64,000 nucleotides of DNA from JABJAG01 sp965222215 (GTDB taxonomy: Bacteria; Pseudomonadota; Alphaproteobacteria; UBA6615), in NCBI GenBank assembly GCA_965222215.1, contig OZ244931.1, forward strand, positions 1,488,001 through 1,552,000, read 5' to 3'. A program made the translations under genes and the position numbers. The notes beneath the pieces were generated by a model. The model searched no databases. It saw only the letters and a list, made by a program, of their open reading frames with translations, and had not been told where the DNA came from. Shown here one piece after another: positions 1 through 9,013 of this stretch. How positions within the stretch are numbered: the first letter of the stretch is position 1; each line of letters begins with the position of its first letter.

Positions 1-960
1 CACTTCGTCGGCAGCCGTGCCGAAGCTGTCGTAGATCTCGTCGGAGAACTGGCGCAGCTCGACGCCCTGGTTGTTGATGAGTTCCGCCAGAGCAGCGCCG
101 TTCTTGGCGTTGTACTCGGACATCATCACATCGTTCTCCATGGCCGCAGCAGCTTCGATCATCAGCTGGTCGGACTTGGAGAGACCACCCCAGAAGGAAG
201 CGTTCAGGCCGACGGCGAGCATGGAGCCCGGCTCGTGCATGCCCGGATAGTAGTAGAACTTCGCGGCCTCGAAGAACTTCATGACCTGGTCGTTCCACGG
301 ACCTACCCACTCGGTCGCGTCGATTGCGCCGGAGACGAGGTTTTCGTAGATCTGACCGCCCGGAAGCGAAACCGGAGAAGCGCCCAGCTTGGCCATGACG
401 TCGCCGCCGAGGCCCGGGATACGCATCTTCAGGCCCTTGAGGTCGTCGGCCGTGTTGATTTCCTTGTTGAACCAGCCGCCCATCTGGACACCGGTGTTAC
501 CGCACATGAGGCCCTTGAGGTCGAACTCGGCAGCGAGTTCGTCCCAGAGCTCCTGGCCGCCGCCGAAGCGGATCCAGGCGTTCATCTCGGTGTAGGTCAG
601 CCCGAACGGCACGGCGGTGAAGTACGCCCAGCCCGGGTGCTTGCCTTTCCAGTAATACTCTGCGGCGTGGTAGCCCTGGGCATTGCCCGAGGCGACTTCG
701 TCGAAGGAGTCGAACGCGCCGACGCGCTCACCGGCGGCGAAGTACTCGACCTTGATGCGGCCCTCGGACATTTCGTCGAGGCGCGCTGCGAAGCGCTGGG
801 CGCCCGTGCCGAGGCCCGGGAAGTCACGCGGCCAGGTGGTGACCATCGCGAACTCGATGCGGTCCTGCGCGATCGCCGGTTTCGGGAAGGAGGATGCCGC
901 AGCAGCGGTACCTGCGACGCCGGCAAGACCGGCGGCTTTCATAAATTTACGTCGTTCCAT
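1..960 (-). CDS. TRAP transporter solute-binding protein (DctP/TakP type), partial
   Basis: Periplasmic binding protein of a tripartite ATP-independent transporter; this family hands carboxylates or 2-oxo acids to a DctQM permease. The protein opens ERRKFMKAAG, a twin-arginine signal followed by a small-residue hydrophobic stretch, so export folded by Tat is likely. The family core is clear: GGQIYENLVSGAIDATEWVG and GPWNDQVMKFFEAAKFYYYPG resemble the 2-oxo-acid-binding TakP branch. A GGGAG ribosome site lies 6 nt before the ATG at 960. Only the first 320 codons are present; the C-terminus is beyond position 1. No permease gene is in the window, so it would have to lie off the left edge. The ligand cannot be read from sequence. 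Confidence 0.9.
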   Translation of the reverse strand, partial: MERRKFMKAAGLAGVAGTAAAASSFPKPAIAQDRIEFAMVTTWPRDFPGLGTGAQRFAARLDEMSEGRIKVEYFAAGERVGAFDSFDEVASGNAQGYHAAEYYWKGKHPGWAYFTAVPFGLTYTEMNAWIRFGGGQELWDELAAEFDLKGLMCGNTGVQMGGWFNKEINTADDLKGLKMRIPGLGGDVMAKLGASPVSLPGGQIYENLVSGAIDATEWVGPWNDQVMKFFEAAKFYYYPGMHEPGSMLAVGLNASFWGGLSKSDQLMIEAAAAMENDVMMSEYNAKNGAALAELINNQGVELRQFSDEIYDSFGTAADEV

Positions 961-1135
961 GGATTGCTCCCTGAGGTGCATGTTGATTTTTGTCCCGGCG
1001 CGTTCATTGCATCGAACGATACCAAAGATCTTGGTTCTGCCCGGCTGGACAGCCCGGCAGAGGTTGCGGAGACCATATGATACGCCCGGAAAGCGCGCAA
1101 CGCCGCGCGGGCCATACAAAAGTATGACGTTTTCG

Positions 1136-1879
1136 TTATCCGTCCGCCGTTTTTCCCGGCAGCGGACCTGCTTCCCACCCGTTCACGCCGAGATGTTCGA
1201 GGGGCTGGAAGCGGCTCTTGTAGGTCATCTTCGCGCACTCGGCGATCCAGTAGCCGAGATAGAGATGGGAGAGCCCTTCGCTGCGCACGCGGTCGAGGAG
1301 CCACAACACGCAATGGGTTCCGAGGCTGCGCGCATCTTCGGCCGGATCGAAATAGCTGTAGACGGCCGAGTAGCCTGTCGACAGCCGGTCGGTCAGGCAC
1401 GCACCGACCAGCCGCCCCGTCCTGTCCCGGATCGAGGCGAGTTCTGTTCGTACGACGGAATCCTCCACCATGGCCCTGAAGTCCGCAAACGACATGGTGG
1501 CCATTTCCCCGCCGCTGTGGCGGGTATTCTGATAGCGGGTGAAGAGCGCGTAGTGTTCCTGCGTCGCGGTAGCCGGGCCGAGCGATATCTCAAGATCCTC
1601 GTTCCGGTTCCAGACCCGCCGTTGCGAACGGGACATCCGGAAGTCGCGAACGGGAATGCGGACAGGCACGCAGCCATTGCACCCGGGACAGGCGGGCCGA
1701 TACACGATGTGATGGGATCGCCGGAACCCCGCCTGCGCCAGCTGATCGTGCAGCATGGGAGCCTGGACGCCGTGAAGTTCCGTAAAGAGGTTGCGCTCGA
1801 TCCGCCCCTCCAGATAGGGGCAGGGCATCGGGCCTGTCCGGTAAAAGACCAGCGGCGGCTTGGGCGCCTGTGTCGTCAT
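1136..1879 (-). CDS. bpt: Aspartate/glutamate leucyltransferase (Bpt)
   Basis: Transfers Leu from Leu-tRNA to proteins with N-terminal Asp or Glu, marking them for ClpAP in the N-degron pathway; cytoplasmic. The 247-residue length is normal. The N-terminal segment PPLVFYRTGPMPCPYLEGR and the cysteine cluster ACPGCNGCVPVR match the arginyltransferase-like family, and HCVLWLLDRVRSEGLSHLYL belongs to the C-terminal acyltransferase fold. The frame stays open to 1915, but the ATG at 1879 (MTTQAPKPP) is chosen because the family motif begins just after it. It follows motB on the same strand with about 95 nt between, so cotranscription is possible. Confidence 0.9.
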   Translation of the reverse strand: MTTQAPKPPLVFYRTGPMPCPYLEGRIERNLFTELHGVQAPMLHDQLAQAGFRRSHHIVYRPACPGCNGCVPVRIPVRDFRMSRSQRRVWNRNEDLEISLGPATATQEHYALFTRYQNTRHSGGEMATMSFADFRAMVEDSVVRTELASIRDRTGRLVGACLTDRLSTGYSAVYSYFDPAEDARSLGTHCVLWLLDRVRSEGLSHLYLGYWIAECAKMTYKSRFQPLEHLGVNGWEAGPLPGKTADG

Positions 1880-1973
1880 AAAGCCATCCGGGTACGCGAA
1901 CCAAGTTCCGCACAAACTCTAGCCCGTTGCCCGATGTCGCGCAAAACAGGCTGGTTGGAGGTCGGCGGGGAGA

Positions 1974-3059
1974 CTAGCCCGGTGAGTTGCCATCCTCGAC
2001 ATCCGTCCGGCGGGACGGATCCGGTGCGCCCTCGGTGGCGCCCAGTTCGCTCGGGGTGAGGCCGTCCCCGATCTCGGTCGGGGCGGCGTTCTCTCGCAAG
2101 AGAACGATGCTGATGCGACGATTTCGCTCGCTTTCAGGCTCTTCCGGCAGCAGCGGATCGGTGTCGGCCCGACCCTGGACGAGCGCGATCCGTTCGGCCC
2201 CGAGCCCGGATTCGATCAGCAACCGGCGCGCGGCGTTCGCACGGTCCGAGCTCAACTCCCAGTTCGTGTAGCCTTCCTGGGAACGATAGGGCCGAGAATC
2301 GGTATAGCCGCTGATGGAAATCTTGTTTGGCAGTTGCTCGACGGCGCGCGTCACCAGCTGCACTAGTTCGCGGGTCTGCTGGTTGGGCCTTGCGCTGCCA
2401 AGCGAGAACATCGAATAGCCTTCCTGATCGACGAGCTGAATCCGCAGGCCCTCGGGGGTCTGCTCGATCAACAGGCTGTCTTGCAGGGCGACCAGTTCCG
2501 GAACGCTCGAGATCGCCTGGCGAAGCATTTCCGCCGCCGCCTCGAACTGCTCCTGCTCGCGCGCGGCAAGAGCTTCTTCCAGTGCGCCTTCGTCGACGAT
2601 GCCGTTTTCCGGTTTGTCCGACGTGCCGGTTTCGGCGAATTCGGAAGTGCCGTTCTCAGTGAGGTCAGTCTCACCGCCTTCGCCATCGGCCAGGTCTTCG
2701 CCGTCGGCGCCCTCTTCACCTTCCGCCGGAATTTGCGGCGGAAGGGGGACGCTGGTTCCGCCTTCGCTGGGACCGCCTGCGGAAACCTGTGCGCCGTCGA
2801 TCGCGACGGTCTTGCCGCCGAGGATCCCGCCTGCACCGCTGTTGGGAGAGGAGAGGGACTCCGGCGAGAAATAGTCGGCGATGCCCTTGCGCTGTTCCTC
2901 GGTCGTGGCGTTGAGCAGCCACAGCAGCAGAAAGAACGCCATCATCGCGGTCACGAAGTCGGCGTAGGCCACTTTCCACGCACCGCCGTGGTGGCCGTGC
3001 CCGTGACCCTTCACCTTCTTGATGATGATGGGCTGCTGGTTTGCTGCGCCTTCCGCCAT
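1974..3059 (-). CDS. motB: Flagellar motor stator protein MotB
   Basis: Stator subunit that anchors the proton channel to peptidoglycan and, with MotA, drives flagellar rotation. Residues 29-50 form the single membrane segment; Asp34 in the AYADF motif is the expected proton-carrying aspartate. An unusual histidine/lysine-rich patch (VKGHGHGHHGG, residues 17-26) precedes it. Residues about 80-160 are an acidic Gly/Glu-rich linker. The OmpA-type peptidoglycan-binding domain occupies about residues 200-335 (ISGYTDSRPY, DRANAARRLL, RRISIVLL). It lies 30 nt after motA. The channel sequence is consistent with the proton-driven type. Confidence 0.95.
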   Translation of the reverse strand: MAEGAANQQPIIIKKVKGHGHGHHGGAWKVAYADFVTAMMAFFLLLWLLNATTEEQRKGIADYFSPESLSSPNSGAGGILGGKTVAIDGAQVSAGGPSEGGTSVPLPPQIPAEGEEGADGEDLADGEGGETDLTENGTSEFAETGTSDKPENGIVDEGALEEALAAREQEQFEAAAEMLRQAISSVPELVALQDSLLIEQTPEGLRIQLVDQEGYSMFSLGSARPNQQTRELVQLVTRAVEQLPNKISISGYTDSRPYRSQEGYTNWELSSDRANAARRLLIESGLGAERIALVQGRADTDPLLPEEPESERNRRISIVLLRENAAPTEIGDGLTPSELGATEGAPDPSRRTDVEDGNSPG

Positions 3060-3089
3060 ATCGGGATCTCTGGCCGTTACGAGCCGGTG

Positions 3090-3953
3090 CTAGGAAGCCG
3101 CGGGGGCGTTTTCAGTTGCCTCTTCCAGTTCGGCGAAGGTCGGTCGTACCGAACTCAGGAGCGTCTTGCGCGCGAACTCGACCGATACGGCCGGCGCGTT
3201 ACCCTGGACATGCGCCAGAATGCCGGCCTTGAGGCACATCAGGTATTTGCTGTTGGCCTCCTGCGCCATCTTGATCGCGCTGGCCAGCGGGCCGACGAAG
3301 CCGTAGGCGAGCAGAATGCCGAGGAAGGTGCCGACCAGCGCGCCGCCGATCAGCTTGCCGAGAATCTCGGGCGGTTCCGTGATCGAGCCCATGGTCTTGA
3401 TGATGCCGAGCACCGCCGCGACGATCCCGAGCGCCGGGAAGCCGTCGCCGAGATTCTGCATCGCCGTGGCCGTCTGTTCGTCTTCGAGGTGGTGGACGTC
3501 GAGTTCCTCGTCCATCAGCGCTTCGAGTTCGTGGGCGTTTTCGGTTCCCAGGGTGACGAGGCGCAGGTAATCGCAGAAGAATTCCACGGCGTGGTGATTG
3601 TGCTGGAACGAGGGAAAGTTCGCGAACAGTTCGCTTTCTTCCGGGTTTTCGATATGGGGCTCGAGCGCGAGGTTGCCCTTTGTTTTGCCGAGCTTGAAGG
3701 TCGCGTACATCATCGACAGCAATTCGAGATAGTCGTCCTTCGAGTTCGCGGGGCCCTTGAGCGCCGTCTTGAAACCCTTGCCCGTGCTCTTGAGGACGTG
3801 TTTCGGGTTGGCGGTGATGTAGGCGCCGACACCCGCGCCGCCGATGATGACGAGTTCGAATGGCTGATAGAGCACACCCAGCTTGCCGCCCATGGCCATA
3901 TAACCGCCAAGAACGCAGACAAGAACGATGACCCATCCGATGATTACGAGCAT
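3090..3953 (-). CDS. motA: Flagellar motor stator protein MotA
   Basis: Four-helix inner-membrane stator subunit forming the ion channel with MotB. Residues 1-20 and 33-50 are the first two membrane helices (GWVIVLVCVLGGYMAMGG; VIIGGAGVGAYITANP). A cytoplasmic domain with AHELEALMDEELDVHH follows, then two helices around GIVAAVLGIIKTMGSI and LVGTFLGILLAYGFVGPLAS. The 287-residue length is usual. Transcription runs leftward into motB. No other flagellar structural gene is adjacent; only FliL-like genes occur elsewhere in the window, near 26.3-27.4 kb. Confidence 0.95.
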   Translation of the reverse strand: MLVIIGWVIVLVCVLGGYMAMGGKLGVLYQPFELVIIGGAGVGAYITANPKHVLKSTGKGFKTALKGPANSKDDYLELLSMMYATFKLGKTKGNLALEPHIENPEESELFANFPSFQHNHHAVEFFCDYLRLVTLGTENAHELEALMDEELDVHHLEDEQTATAMQNLGDGFPALGIVAAVLGIIKTMGSITEPPEILGKLIGGALVGTFLGILLAYGFVGPLASAIKMAQEANSKYLMCLKAGILAHVQGNAPAVSVEFARKTLLSSVRPTFAELEEATENAPAAS

Positions 3954-4024
3954 AGCTTTCCGGCCCAGTTGGAATGGTGGAATTCCGCGAGGGCCAGAAT
4001 GGCGTGGAGTGGTTAAGAAGCCGT

Positions 4025-5251
4025 TTAGTTGGAACCGATGCCCGCGACGTCGTTCAGCAGGCGGGTCGGCAGTCCCGCATCGGTAAGACAGCGCACGAGT
4101 TCCGCGGCGTGCGCGGCGTTGCGGGTTTCCACGACGGCGTCGAGTTCGGTGTGCTTCACCGGGACGTCATAGAACATGCGCTGGTGTACGATCTCCACGA
4201 TGTTGCCGCCGGCTTCACCGATCAATCTGCTGACCCGCGCAAGCTGACCGGGCGAATCGGTGATCTGGACGCGCAGGCGGACCATCTGTCCGCCGCGCAC
4301 CAGCCCCCGCAAAAGAACCGACGCGAACACGCGCATATCGATGTTGCCGCCGCTGACCAGCAGGCCGGTACGTTGGCCCGTGAAGCGGTCCCGATCTTCC
4401 ATCACGACAGCCAACGGGGCGGCACCTGCACCCTCGACCACAAGCCGACCCGTGTCGGCCATCAGTTCCACGGCATTCTCGATGGCGGATTCGTCGACCG
4501 CGACGATTTCGTCGACGAAGTCACGGACCAGGGGGAGCGTTCGCTCACCGGGAGATTTTACGGCGATACCTTCGGCCAGCGTCGCGCCGCCGCCCTCGAC
4601 TTTCGGACCACCGAGCGCCGCGCGCATCGTGGCGTAGGACGCCACCTCCACGCCGATGATCCGCAGATCCGGTTTGCGGGCTTTCATCGCCACGGCGCAT
4701 CCCCCGATCAGGCCGCCGCCGCCGATGGGAATGATAACGGTATCGAGGTTCGGTGCGTCCGCGATCATCTCAAGGCCCGCGGTGCCCTGGCCGGCAATAA
4801 TCAGGTCGTCGTCATACGGGGGGATAAACGTCAGTCCCTCGCGTTCGGCAATCGCATGGGTGTGCGTCTGGGCTTCGGACAGGCCTTCGCCTTCCAGAAT
4901 TACCCGCGCGCCATAGCGCTCGGTGCTCTCGACCTTGGCGAAAGGTGTGTCGAGAGGCATCACGATCGTTGCGGGAATATCCATTTTGCCGGCGAAGTAG
5001 GCGACGCCCTGGGCGTGGTTGCCCGCCGAGCAGGCGATGACGCCGGCGGTTTTTGCACGATCCAGCGCGCCGAGGCGGTTGCGCGCGCCGCGGGCTTTGA
5101 ACGAACCGGTCAGCTGCAGGCTCTCCAGTTTCAGATGGAGCTCGCATCCCAGATGCTGTGACAGTGCCGGGGAGCGAACCGTCGGCGTTCGCACGACGTC
5201 ACCGGCAATGGTGTCCGCGGCGGTTTCGATATCTTCAATGGTCACGGTCAT
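4025..5251 (-). CDS. ilvA: Threonine ammonia-lyase
   Basis: PLP enzyme deaminating threonine to 2-oxobutanoate, the first step toward isoleucine; serine can also be used. The PLP lysine is Lys52 in GSFKARGARNRL, and the phosphate-binding loop is IGGGGLIGG. The 408-residue protein ends in a single ACT-like domain (about residues 330-400, VRLRVQITDSPGQLARVSRLIGE is split across its start). This is the short form, so the biosynthetic (ilvA) versus catabolic (tdcB-like) role is not settled. Its ATG overlaps the stop of the penicillin-acylase gene by 4 nt, implying translational coupling. Confidence 0.9.
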   Translation of the reverse strand: MTVTIEDIETAADTIAGDVVRTPTVRSPALSQHLGCELHLKLESLQLTGSFKARGARNRLGALDRAKTAGVIACSAGNHAQGVAYFAGKMDIPATIVMPLDTPFAKVESTERYGARVILEGEGLSEAQTHTHAIAEREGLTFIPPYDDDLIIAGQGTAGLEMIADAPNLDTVIIPIGGGGLIGGCAVAMKARKPDLRIIGVEVASYATMRAALGGPKVEGGGATLAEGIAVKSPGERTLPLVRDFVDEIVAVDESAIENAVELMADTGRLVVEGAGAAPLAVVMEDRDRFTGQRTGLLVSGGNIDMRVFASVLLRGLVRGGQMVRLRVQITDSPGQLARVSRLIGEAGGNIVEIVHQRMFYDVPVKHTELDAVVETRNAAHAAELVRCLTDAGLPTRLLNDVAGIGSN

Positions 5252-7629
5252 GGCGTCAGGTTCAGCACGGTGGTCGCGGTTTCGCGCAGGGTCTCAAGGT
5301 CGCCTTCTAGCACGATGTACCTGCCATTCCGCCACGGCACCGCCATATCGTCGTAGTGCGCGGACGCCATGCGCTCCGACTGTCCGGGTGCAATCATGAA
5401 CCGCGCCTTGCCGGGCGAGGCCATGTCGAATATTGCCCTCAGGCCTGCGCCGTGGATGTGCGGAAAGACGCCCGGCGTCGCCTGAAAATAGGTCCCGCGG
5501 TTGACGGTGTGGTCGCCGCCGCCGGTGGGAAGGGGTGTGTTCAACAGGTTCGACGCCCCCGGCACAAACCGCAGCAGCGGATGCGTGAACGTGACGGCAT
5601 GTGCGGCCCCCCATCGCCAGTCGTCCGGGTTGTTGCCGTGGACATCGCGGAGATCGGCCATCGCGGTATCGAGTGCGGCCTCGACAATATCGGCGCAGGT
5701 CTCGCGCGCCGCCGTCCGGGTGTCGTCGCACCATACCGGACGGCGGGTCAGGATATTTACGAGGGCCCGCGTGCGGAGACCGCGATAGCTGGCTGCAAAC
5801 TCACCGAGTTCATCGTCGATCAGTGCTGTGCGGAGGTGCGAAGCCCACGCTGCGTAAATGAGGGGTTCCGGCCGGTCCCTGTTCATGTCGCCGTCCCAGT
5901 CCGACAACAGTGTTGCGATGTCCCTGTGAGACGTATCCGGGGGCAACGCGGCCAGCATGGTCGCAAGCAATGCCGTCGCACCCTTCGACCGTACGTCTGT
6001 CTGAATACGCGCAAACGTGTCCGGCGAATGAATCGCAATGCTGTTCAGCATCTCGTCGATACGGGCGGCCCGAAATCCCGGGGGCCAGTCATTGCTTATC
6101 AGATACGGATAGTCTCGCGCGGCGACACGGTTGTTCGCATTCACGATGACGCCGTCCGCCGGGTTGTGGCGTTGCGGAAGGGCCTCAAACGGAACGAACC
6201 CGCGCCAGTCGTGTTCGCCGGTCCAGCCCGGTACGGGCCGGTTCCCCGAATCACCGGAGCGGACCGGCAATCGTCCGGCGGCGACGAAGCCGAAGGTCCC
6301 GTCCGTGTGGGCGTAGACCACGTTCTGCATCGGGGCATGGAAATTCCGGACCGCTTCGACGAATGCTTCGGACGTGGTCGCGCCATTCATGGCGAACATG
6401 GCCTCGGCGGTCCGGTCGTCGTCGCGCAACGCCGCGAAACCCAGCGCGACGACGTGGCCATCCCCTGCCAGCCGGGCCGCGTCGTCGGACAGGTCGGAAA
6501 TGACCGGCCCATGGCGCGTGCTTCGAACCGTAAGGGTTTCCGGCTCGCCCCAGCGGATCTCGATTTTCTCGGTCCGGGTCTGGAACAGCGCTGGACCGTC
6601 CGGCGTCAGGTACCGGTTCGGGTCCGACGGGTCGATACGCTCGATGAACAGGTCCTGTGTGTCGGCGTGGGTTGTCGTCAGGCCCCATGACAGGTGGCCG
6701 TTCTGGCCGACCATGAAGAAGGGCTGGCCCGGTAGCGCGCCGCCGGATGCCTCGAACTCCGGTGTCACGATTCGTGCGAGATGCCACATACCCGGTGCGG
6801 AAAGACCCAGGTGCGGATCGTTCGCGAGAACGGGTTTGCCCGATGCGCTGCGTGCGCCGCTTACGACCCATTCGTTGGACGCGCTTCCGGCAGGGAAAAT
6901 GTCCGGTACGGCATCGGCCAGCGCGGCGAACTGCGATGACAAGTCGGGCAGTTCAATGAGAGTCGTGGGAGCATCTGTCGGTTCGTCGGGCCAAAGGTCG
7001 CGAAGCTGTTCGGGTGGAAGCGTGTGCGCGAGTTGGGCGCGCAGGATCTCGCTGCGCCAGTCGCCCGACAGCAGCAGCGCCATGAGCCGGACCCACGCCG
7101 CGCTATCGGCGGGCCGCCAGGGCTCCGGGTCGAGCCCGAGGACGATCATCTCGGGCGGGCGTCGGCGGTTTGGGGAGCTGATCCAGGCGTTCACGCCGTC
7201 GCTGTAGGCGTCGACTGCGGCGCGCGCGTCGGGGGACAACCGGACGACAGACGCTTCGGCCAGCCGGTGAATGCCGAGCGTGCGCATGAACCGGTCGCCA
7301 CGCAGGCCCAGCGGGCCGACCACCTCGGACAGGCGTCCGGCGGCCGTTCGCCGCGCCAGTTCCATCTGGAAGAACCTGTCCTGCGCGTGGACGAACCCCA
7401 GCGCGCGATACGCATCGAGCCGGTCTTCGGCGAAGATGTGCGGCACGCCTTGCTCGTCGCGAACCACGGATACCGGGGCGTCGAGCGATGCGATGGCGAT
7501 ATCGCCGCCGGTATCGTTGTCGCCGGTGGCAAAAACAGCAACGACGGCCATGGCCGCGAGGACCGTCAGGCCGCACGCCGCCGCGATCAGGGTGACAACA
7601 AAGGCGAGGGTTCCACGCAGGAAGGCCAC
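5248..7629 (-). CDS. Penicillin acylase family protein (Ntn hydrolase)
   Basis: Periplasmic amidohydrolase family that cleaves acyl-amide bonds; members act on beta-lactams, N-acyl-homoserine lactones or other N-acyl compounds. An N-terminal hydrophobic segment (residues 8-34) should target it to the envelope. The family mark is SNEW at residues 251-254, where Ser251 is expected to become the N-terminal nucleophile after self-cleavage into alpha and beta chains. Later conserved parts include NDPHLGLSAPGMWH, GVIVNANNRV and GGDHTVNRGTYFQ. Length 793 aa is normal. It begins 3 nt after the GNAT gene and overlaps the threonine deaminase by 4 nt. The substrate cannot be deduced. Confidence 0.88.
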   Translation of the reverse strand: MAFLRGTLAFVVTLIAAACGLTVLAAMAVVAVFATGDNDTGGDIAIASLDAPVSVVRDEQGVPHIFAEDRLDAYRALGFVHAQDRFFQMELARRTAAGRLSEVVGPLGLRGDRFMRTLGIHRLAEASVVRLSPDARAAVDAYSDGVNAWISSPNRRRPPEMIVLGLDPEPWRPADSAAWVRLMALLLSGDWRSEILRAQLAHTLPPEQLRDLWPDEPTDAPTTLIELPDLSSQFAALADAVPDIFPAGSASNEWVVSGARSASGKPVLANDPHLGLSAPGMWHLARIVTPEFEASGGALPGQPFFMVGQNGHLSWGLTTTHADTQDLFIERIDPSDPNRYLTPDGPALFQTRTEKIEIRWGEPETLTVRSTRHGPVISDLSDDAARLAGDGHVVALGFAALRDDDRTAEAMFAMNGATTSEAFVEAVRNFHAPMQNVVYAHTDGTFGFVAAGRLPVRSGDSGNRPVPGWTGEHDWRGFVPFEALPQRHNPADGVIVNANNRVAARDYPYLISNDWPPGFRAARIDEMLNSIAIHSPDTFARIQTDVRSKGATALLATMLAALPPDTSHRDIATLLSDWDGDMNRDRPEPLIYAAWASHLRTALIDDELGEFAASYRGLRTRALVNILTRRPVWCDDTRTAARETCADIVEAALDTAMADLRDVHGNNPDDWRWGAAHAVTFTHPLLRFVPGASNLLNTPLPTGGGDHTVNRGTYFQATPGVFPHIHGAGLRAIFDMASPGKARFMIAPGQSERMASAHYDDMAVPWRNGRYIVLEGDLETLRETATTVLNLTP

Positions 7630-7632
7630 GGA

Positions 7633-8088
7633 TTAGCCCTGGGTATCGACCTGATAGGTTTTCCAGGGCGTTGCGTAACCCACACGGTCGTAAAAGCCGC
7701 GGCCGCGATAGTTATCCTCGGCCGTGAACCAGCGCAGCCAGGCCCAATCACGAGCCTTGCCGAGTGCGGCGACGGCCTCGATCAGGGCATCGGCGGCGCC
7801 ACTGCCGCGTTTGTCTTCGCGCACGAATAGATCGTCGAGGAACCCGGCGTTCGACCCGGACAGGGGGCGCGGCAGGTCGCGGAAATGGGCGAGGCCGATC
7901 GGCTGTCCCGTCTCGTCACGGGCCAGCAGGCACTCGGTGGCGTGTGCCGGATCGTTGATCCAGGTCCAGACCCGCTCGATGATCGCCGGATCGTCGGGCA
8001 TCTTGTAGAAGCGGCGGTAGCCTTCGAAGAGTTCCGCCCAGGCGGACTTGTCTTCGGGCAGCGGCGGTCCGACGGTGATGTCTGACAT
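7633..8088 (-). CDS. GNAT family N-acetyltransferase
   Basis: Small acetyl-CoA-dependent acyltransferase, 151 aa. The acetyl-CoA-binding motif A is FLDDLFVREDKRGSGAADAL, followed by LRWFTAEDNYRGRGFYDRVGY, the typical C-terminal strand and helix. An upstream in-frame start at 8133 exists, but ATG 8088 (MSDITVG) fits the family and leaves an 85-nt divergent spacer to the next gene. It is the first gene of an apparent operon with the penicillin-acylase and threonine-deaminase genes. The acyl acceptor is unknown. Confidence 0.85.
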   Translation of the reverse strand: MSDITVGPPLPEDKSAWAELFEGYRRFYKMPDDPAIIERVWTWINDPAHATECLLARDETGQPIGLAHFRDLPRPLSGSNAGFLDDLFVREDKRGSGAADALIEAVAALGKARDWAWLRWFTAEDNYRGRGFYDRVGYATPWKTYQVDTQG

Positions 8089-8173
8089 GGTCCAGGTTGT
8101 CCGGCGAGGGTTGGTCGATTTGTGTGTGTCCACTACGTTCGCACAAGGTCATTCAAGCGTCGAGGTTCCCGCC

Positions 8174-9013
8174 ATGCGGTCCGACTTTTTCACGGCAAAC
8201 AACCCGCGAGGCGAGCACCGGCTGCACTACACCGACTGGGGCTCCCGGGATGCGCCGCCCGTGCTTTGTATTCACGGACTGACCCAGACCGCGCGTTCGT
8301 TCGATGCACTGGCGGCACATCTTTCGGCCGACCGGCGCGTGCTGTGCCTTGATGTTGCGGGGCGCGGGCGAAGCGACTGGCTGCCCGACCCGATGGACTA
8401 TGGGTTTCCCCAATACGTCGCGGATACGTTCGCCCTGATCGCGGCGCTCGAACTGGCGCCGGTCGATATTGTCGGCACGTCGATGGGTGGTCTCATCGGC
8501 ATTTTTCTCGCTGCGCAGAGCCCAACACCCGTCCGGCGGCTTGTGCTTAACGACGTGGGGCCGTTCGTCCCGAAAGAGGCGGTGGGCCGGATCCGGGACT
8601 ATGTCGGAACCGATCCCGAGTTCCCGGACATGCAGGAGTTCGAGGAATACCTGCGGGCGATCTGGGCGCCGTTCGGTCCCCTGACGGACGAACAATGGCG
8701 CCATCTGGCTGAAACCTCCGCGCGCTACACCGAGACCGGTGCGATCGTGCCGGCCTACGACATGCGGATTCGCGAGCCGATTGAAGCCGCGCCAGTCGAG
8801 GATGCCGATCTCTGGCCGTTCTGGGATGCCGTCACTGTCGACACGCTCGTTTTGCGCGGGGCGCAGTCCGACATTCTCCTCCCGGAGACGGCGCGCGACA
8901 TGACCCATCGCGGGCCGAAGGCAAAGCTGGTTGAATTCGACGGGGTCGGCCACGCGCCGGCTCTGATGGCAGACGACCAGATTACAGCCATCTCGGAATT
9001 TTTGGCGGCATGA
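8174..9013 (+). CDS. Alpha/beta hydrolase
   Basis: Single-domain alpha/beta hydrolase of 279 aa. The nucleophile elbow is GTSMGG (Ser), the oxyanion region is LCIHGLTQTARSFDAL, and the C-terminal VGHAPAL carries the catalytic His. The frame is open from 8048, but ATG 8174 (MRSDFFTANN) is the start expected for this family and leaves the divergent GNAT gene its own promoter region. It resembles esterase or haloperoxidase-like hydrolases; the substrate is not identifiable. The stop overlaps the next start by 4 nt (ATGA), so it is coupled to the YheT-like hydrolase. Confidence 0.87.
   Translation: MRSDFFTANNPRGEHRLHYTDWGSRDAPPVLCIHGLTQTARSFDALAAHLSADRRVLCLDVAGRGRSDWLPDPMDYGFPQYVADTFALIAALELAPVDIVGTSMGGLIGIFLAAQSPTPVRRLVLNDVGPFVPKEAVGRIRDYVGTDPEFPDMQEFEEYLRAIWAPFGPLTDEQWRHLAETSARYTETGAIVPAYDMRIREPIEAAPVEDADLWPFWDAVTVDTLVLRGAQSDILLPETARDMTHRGPKAKLVEFDGVGHAPALMADDQITAISEFLAA

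Noticed and set aside
683..2059. Long rightward ORF opposite bpt
   Set aside because: Opposite to bpt, which has clear family motifs; the translation is Arg/Pro/Ala-rich without any family similarity, the usual shadow frame in GC-rich DNA.
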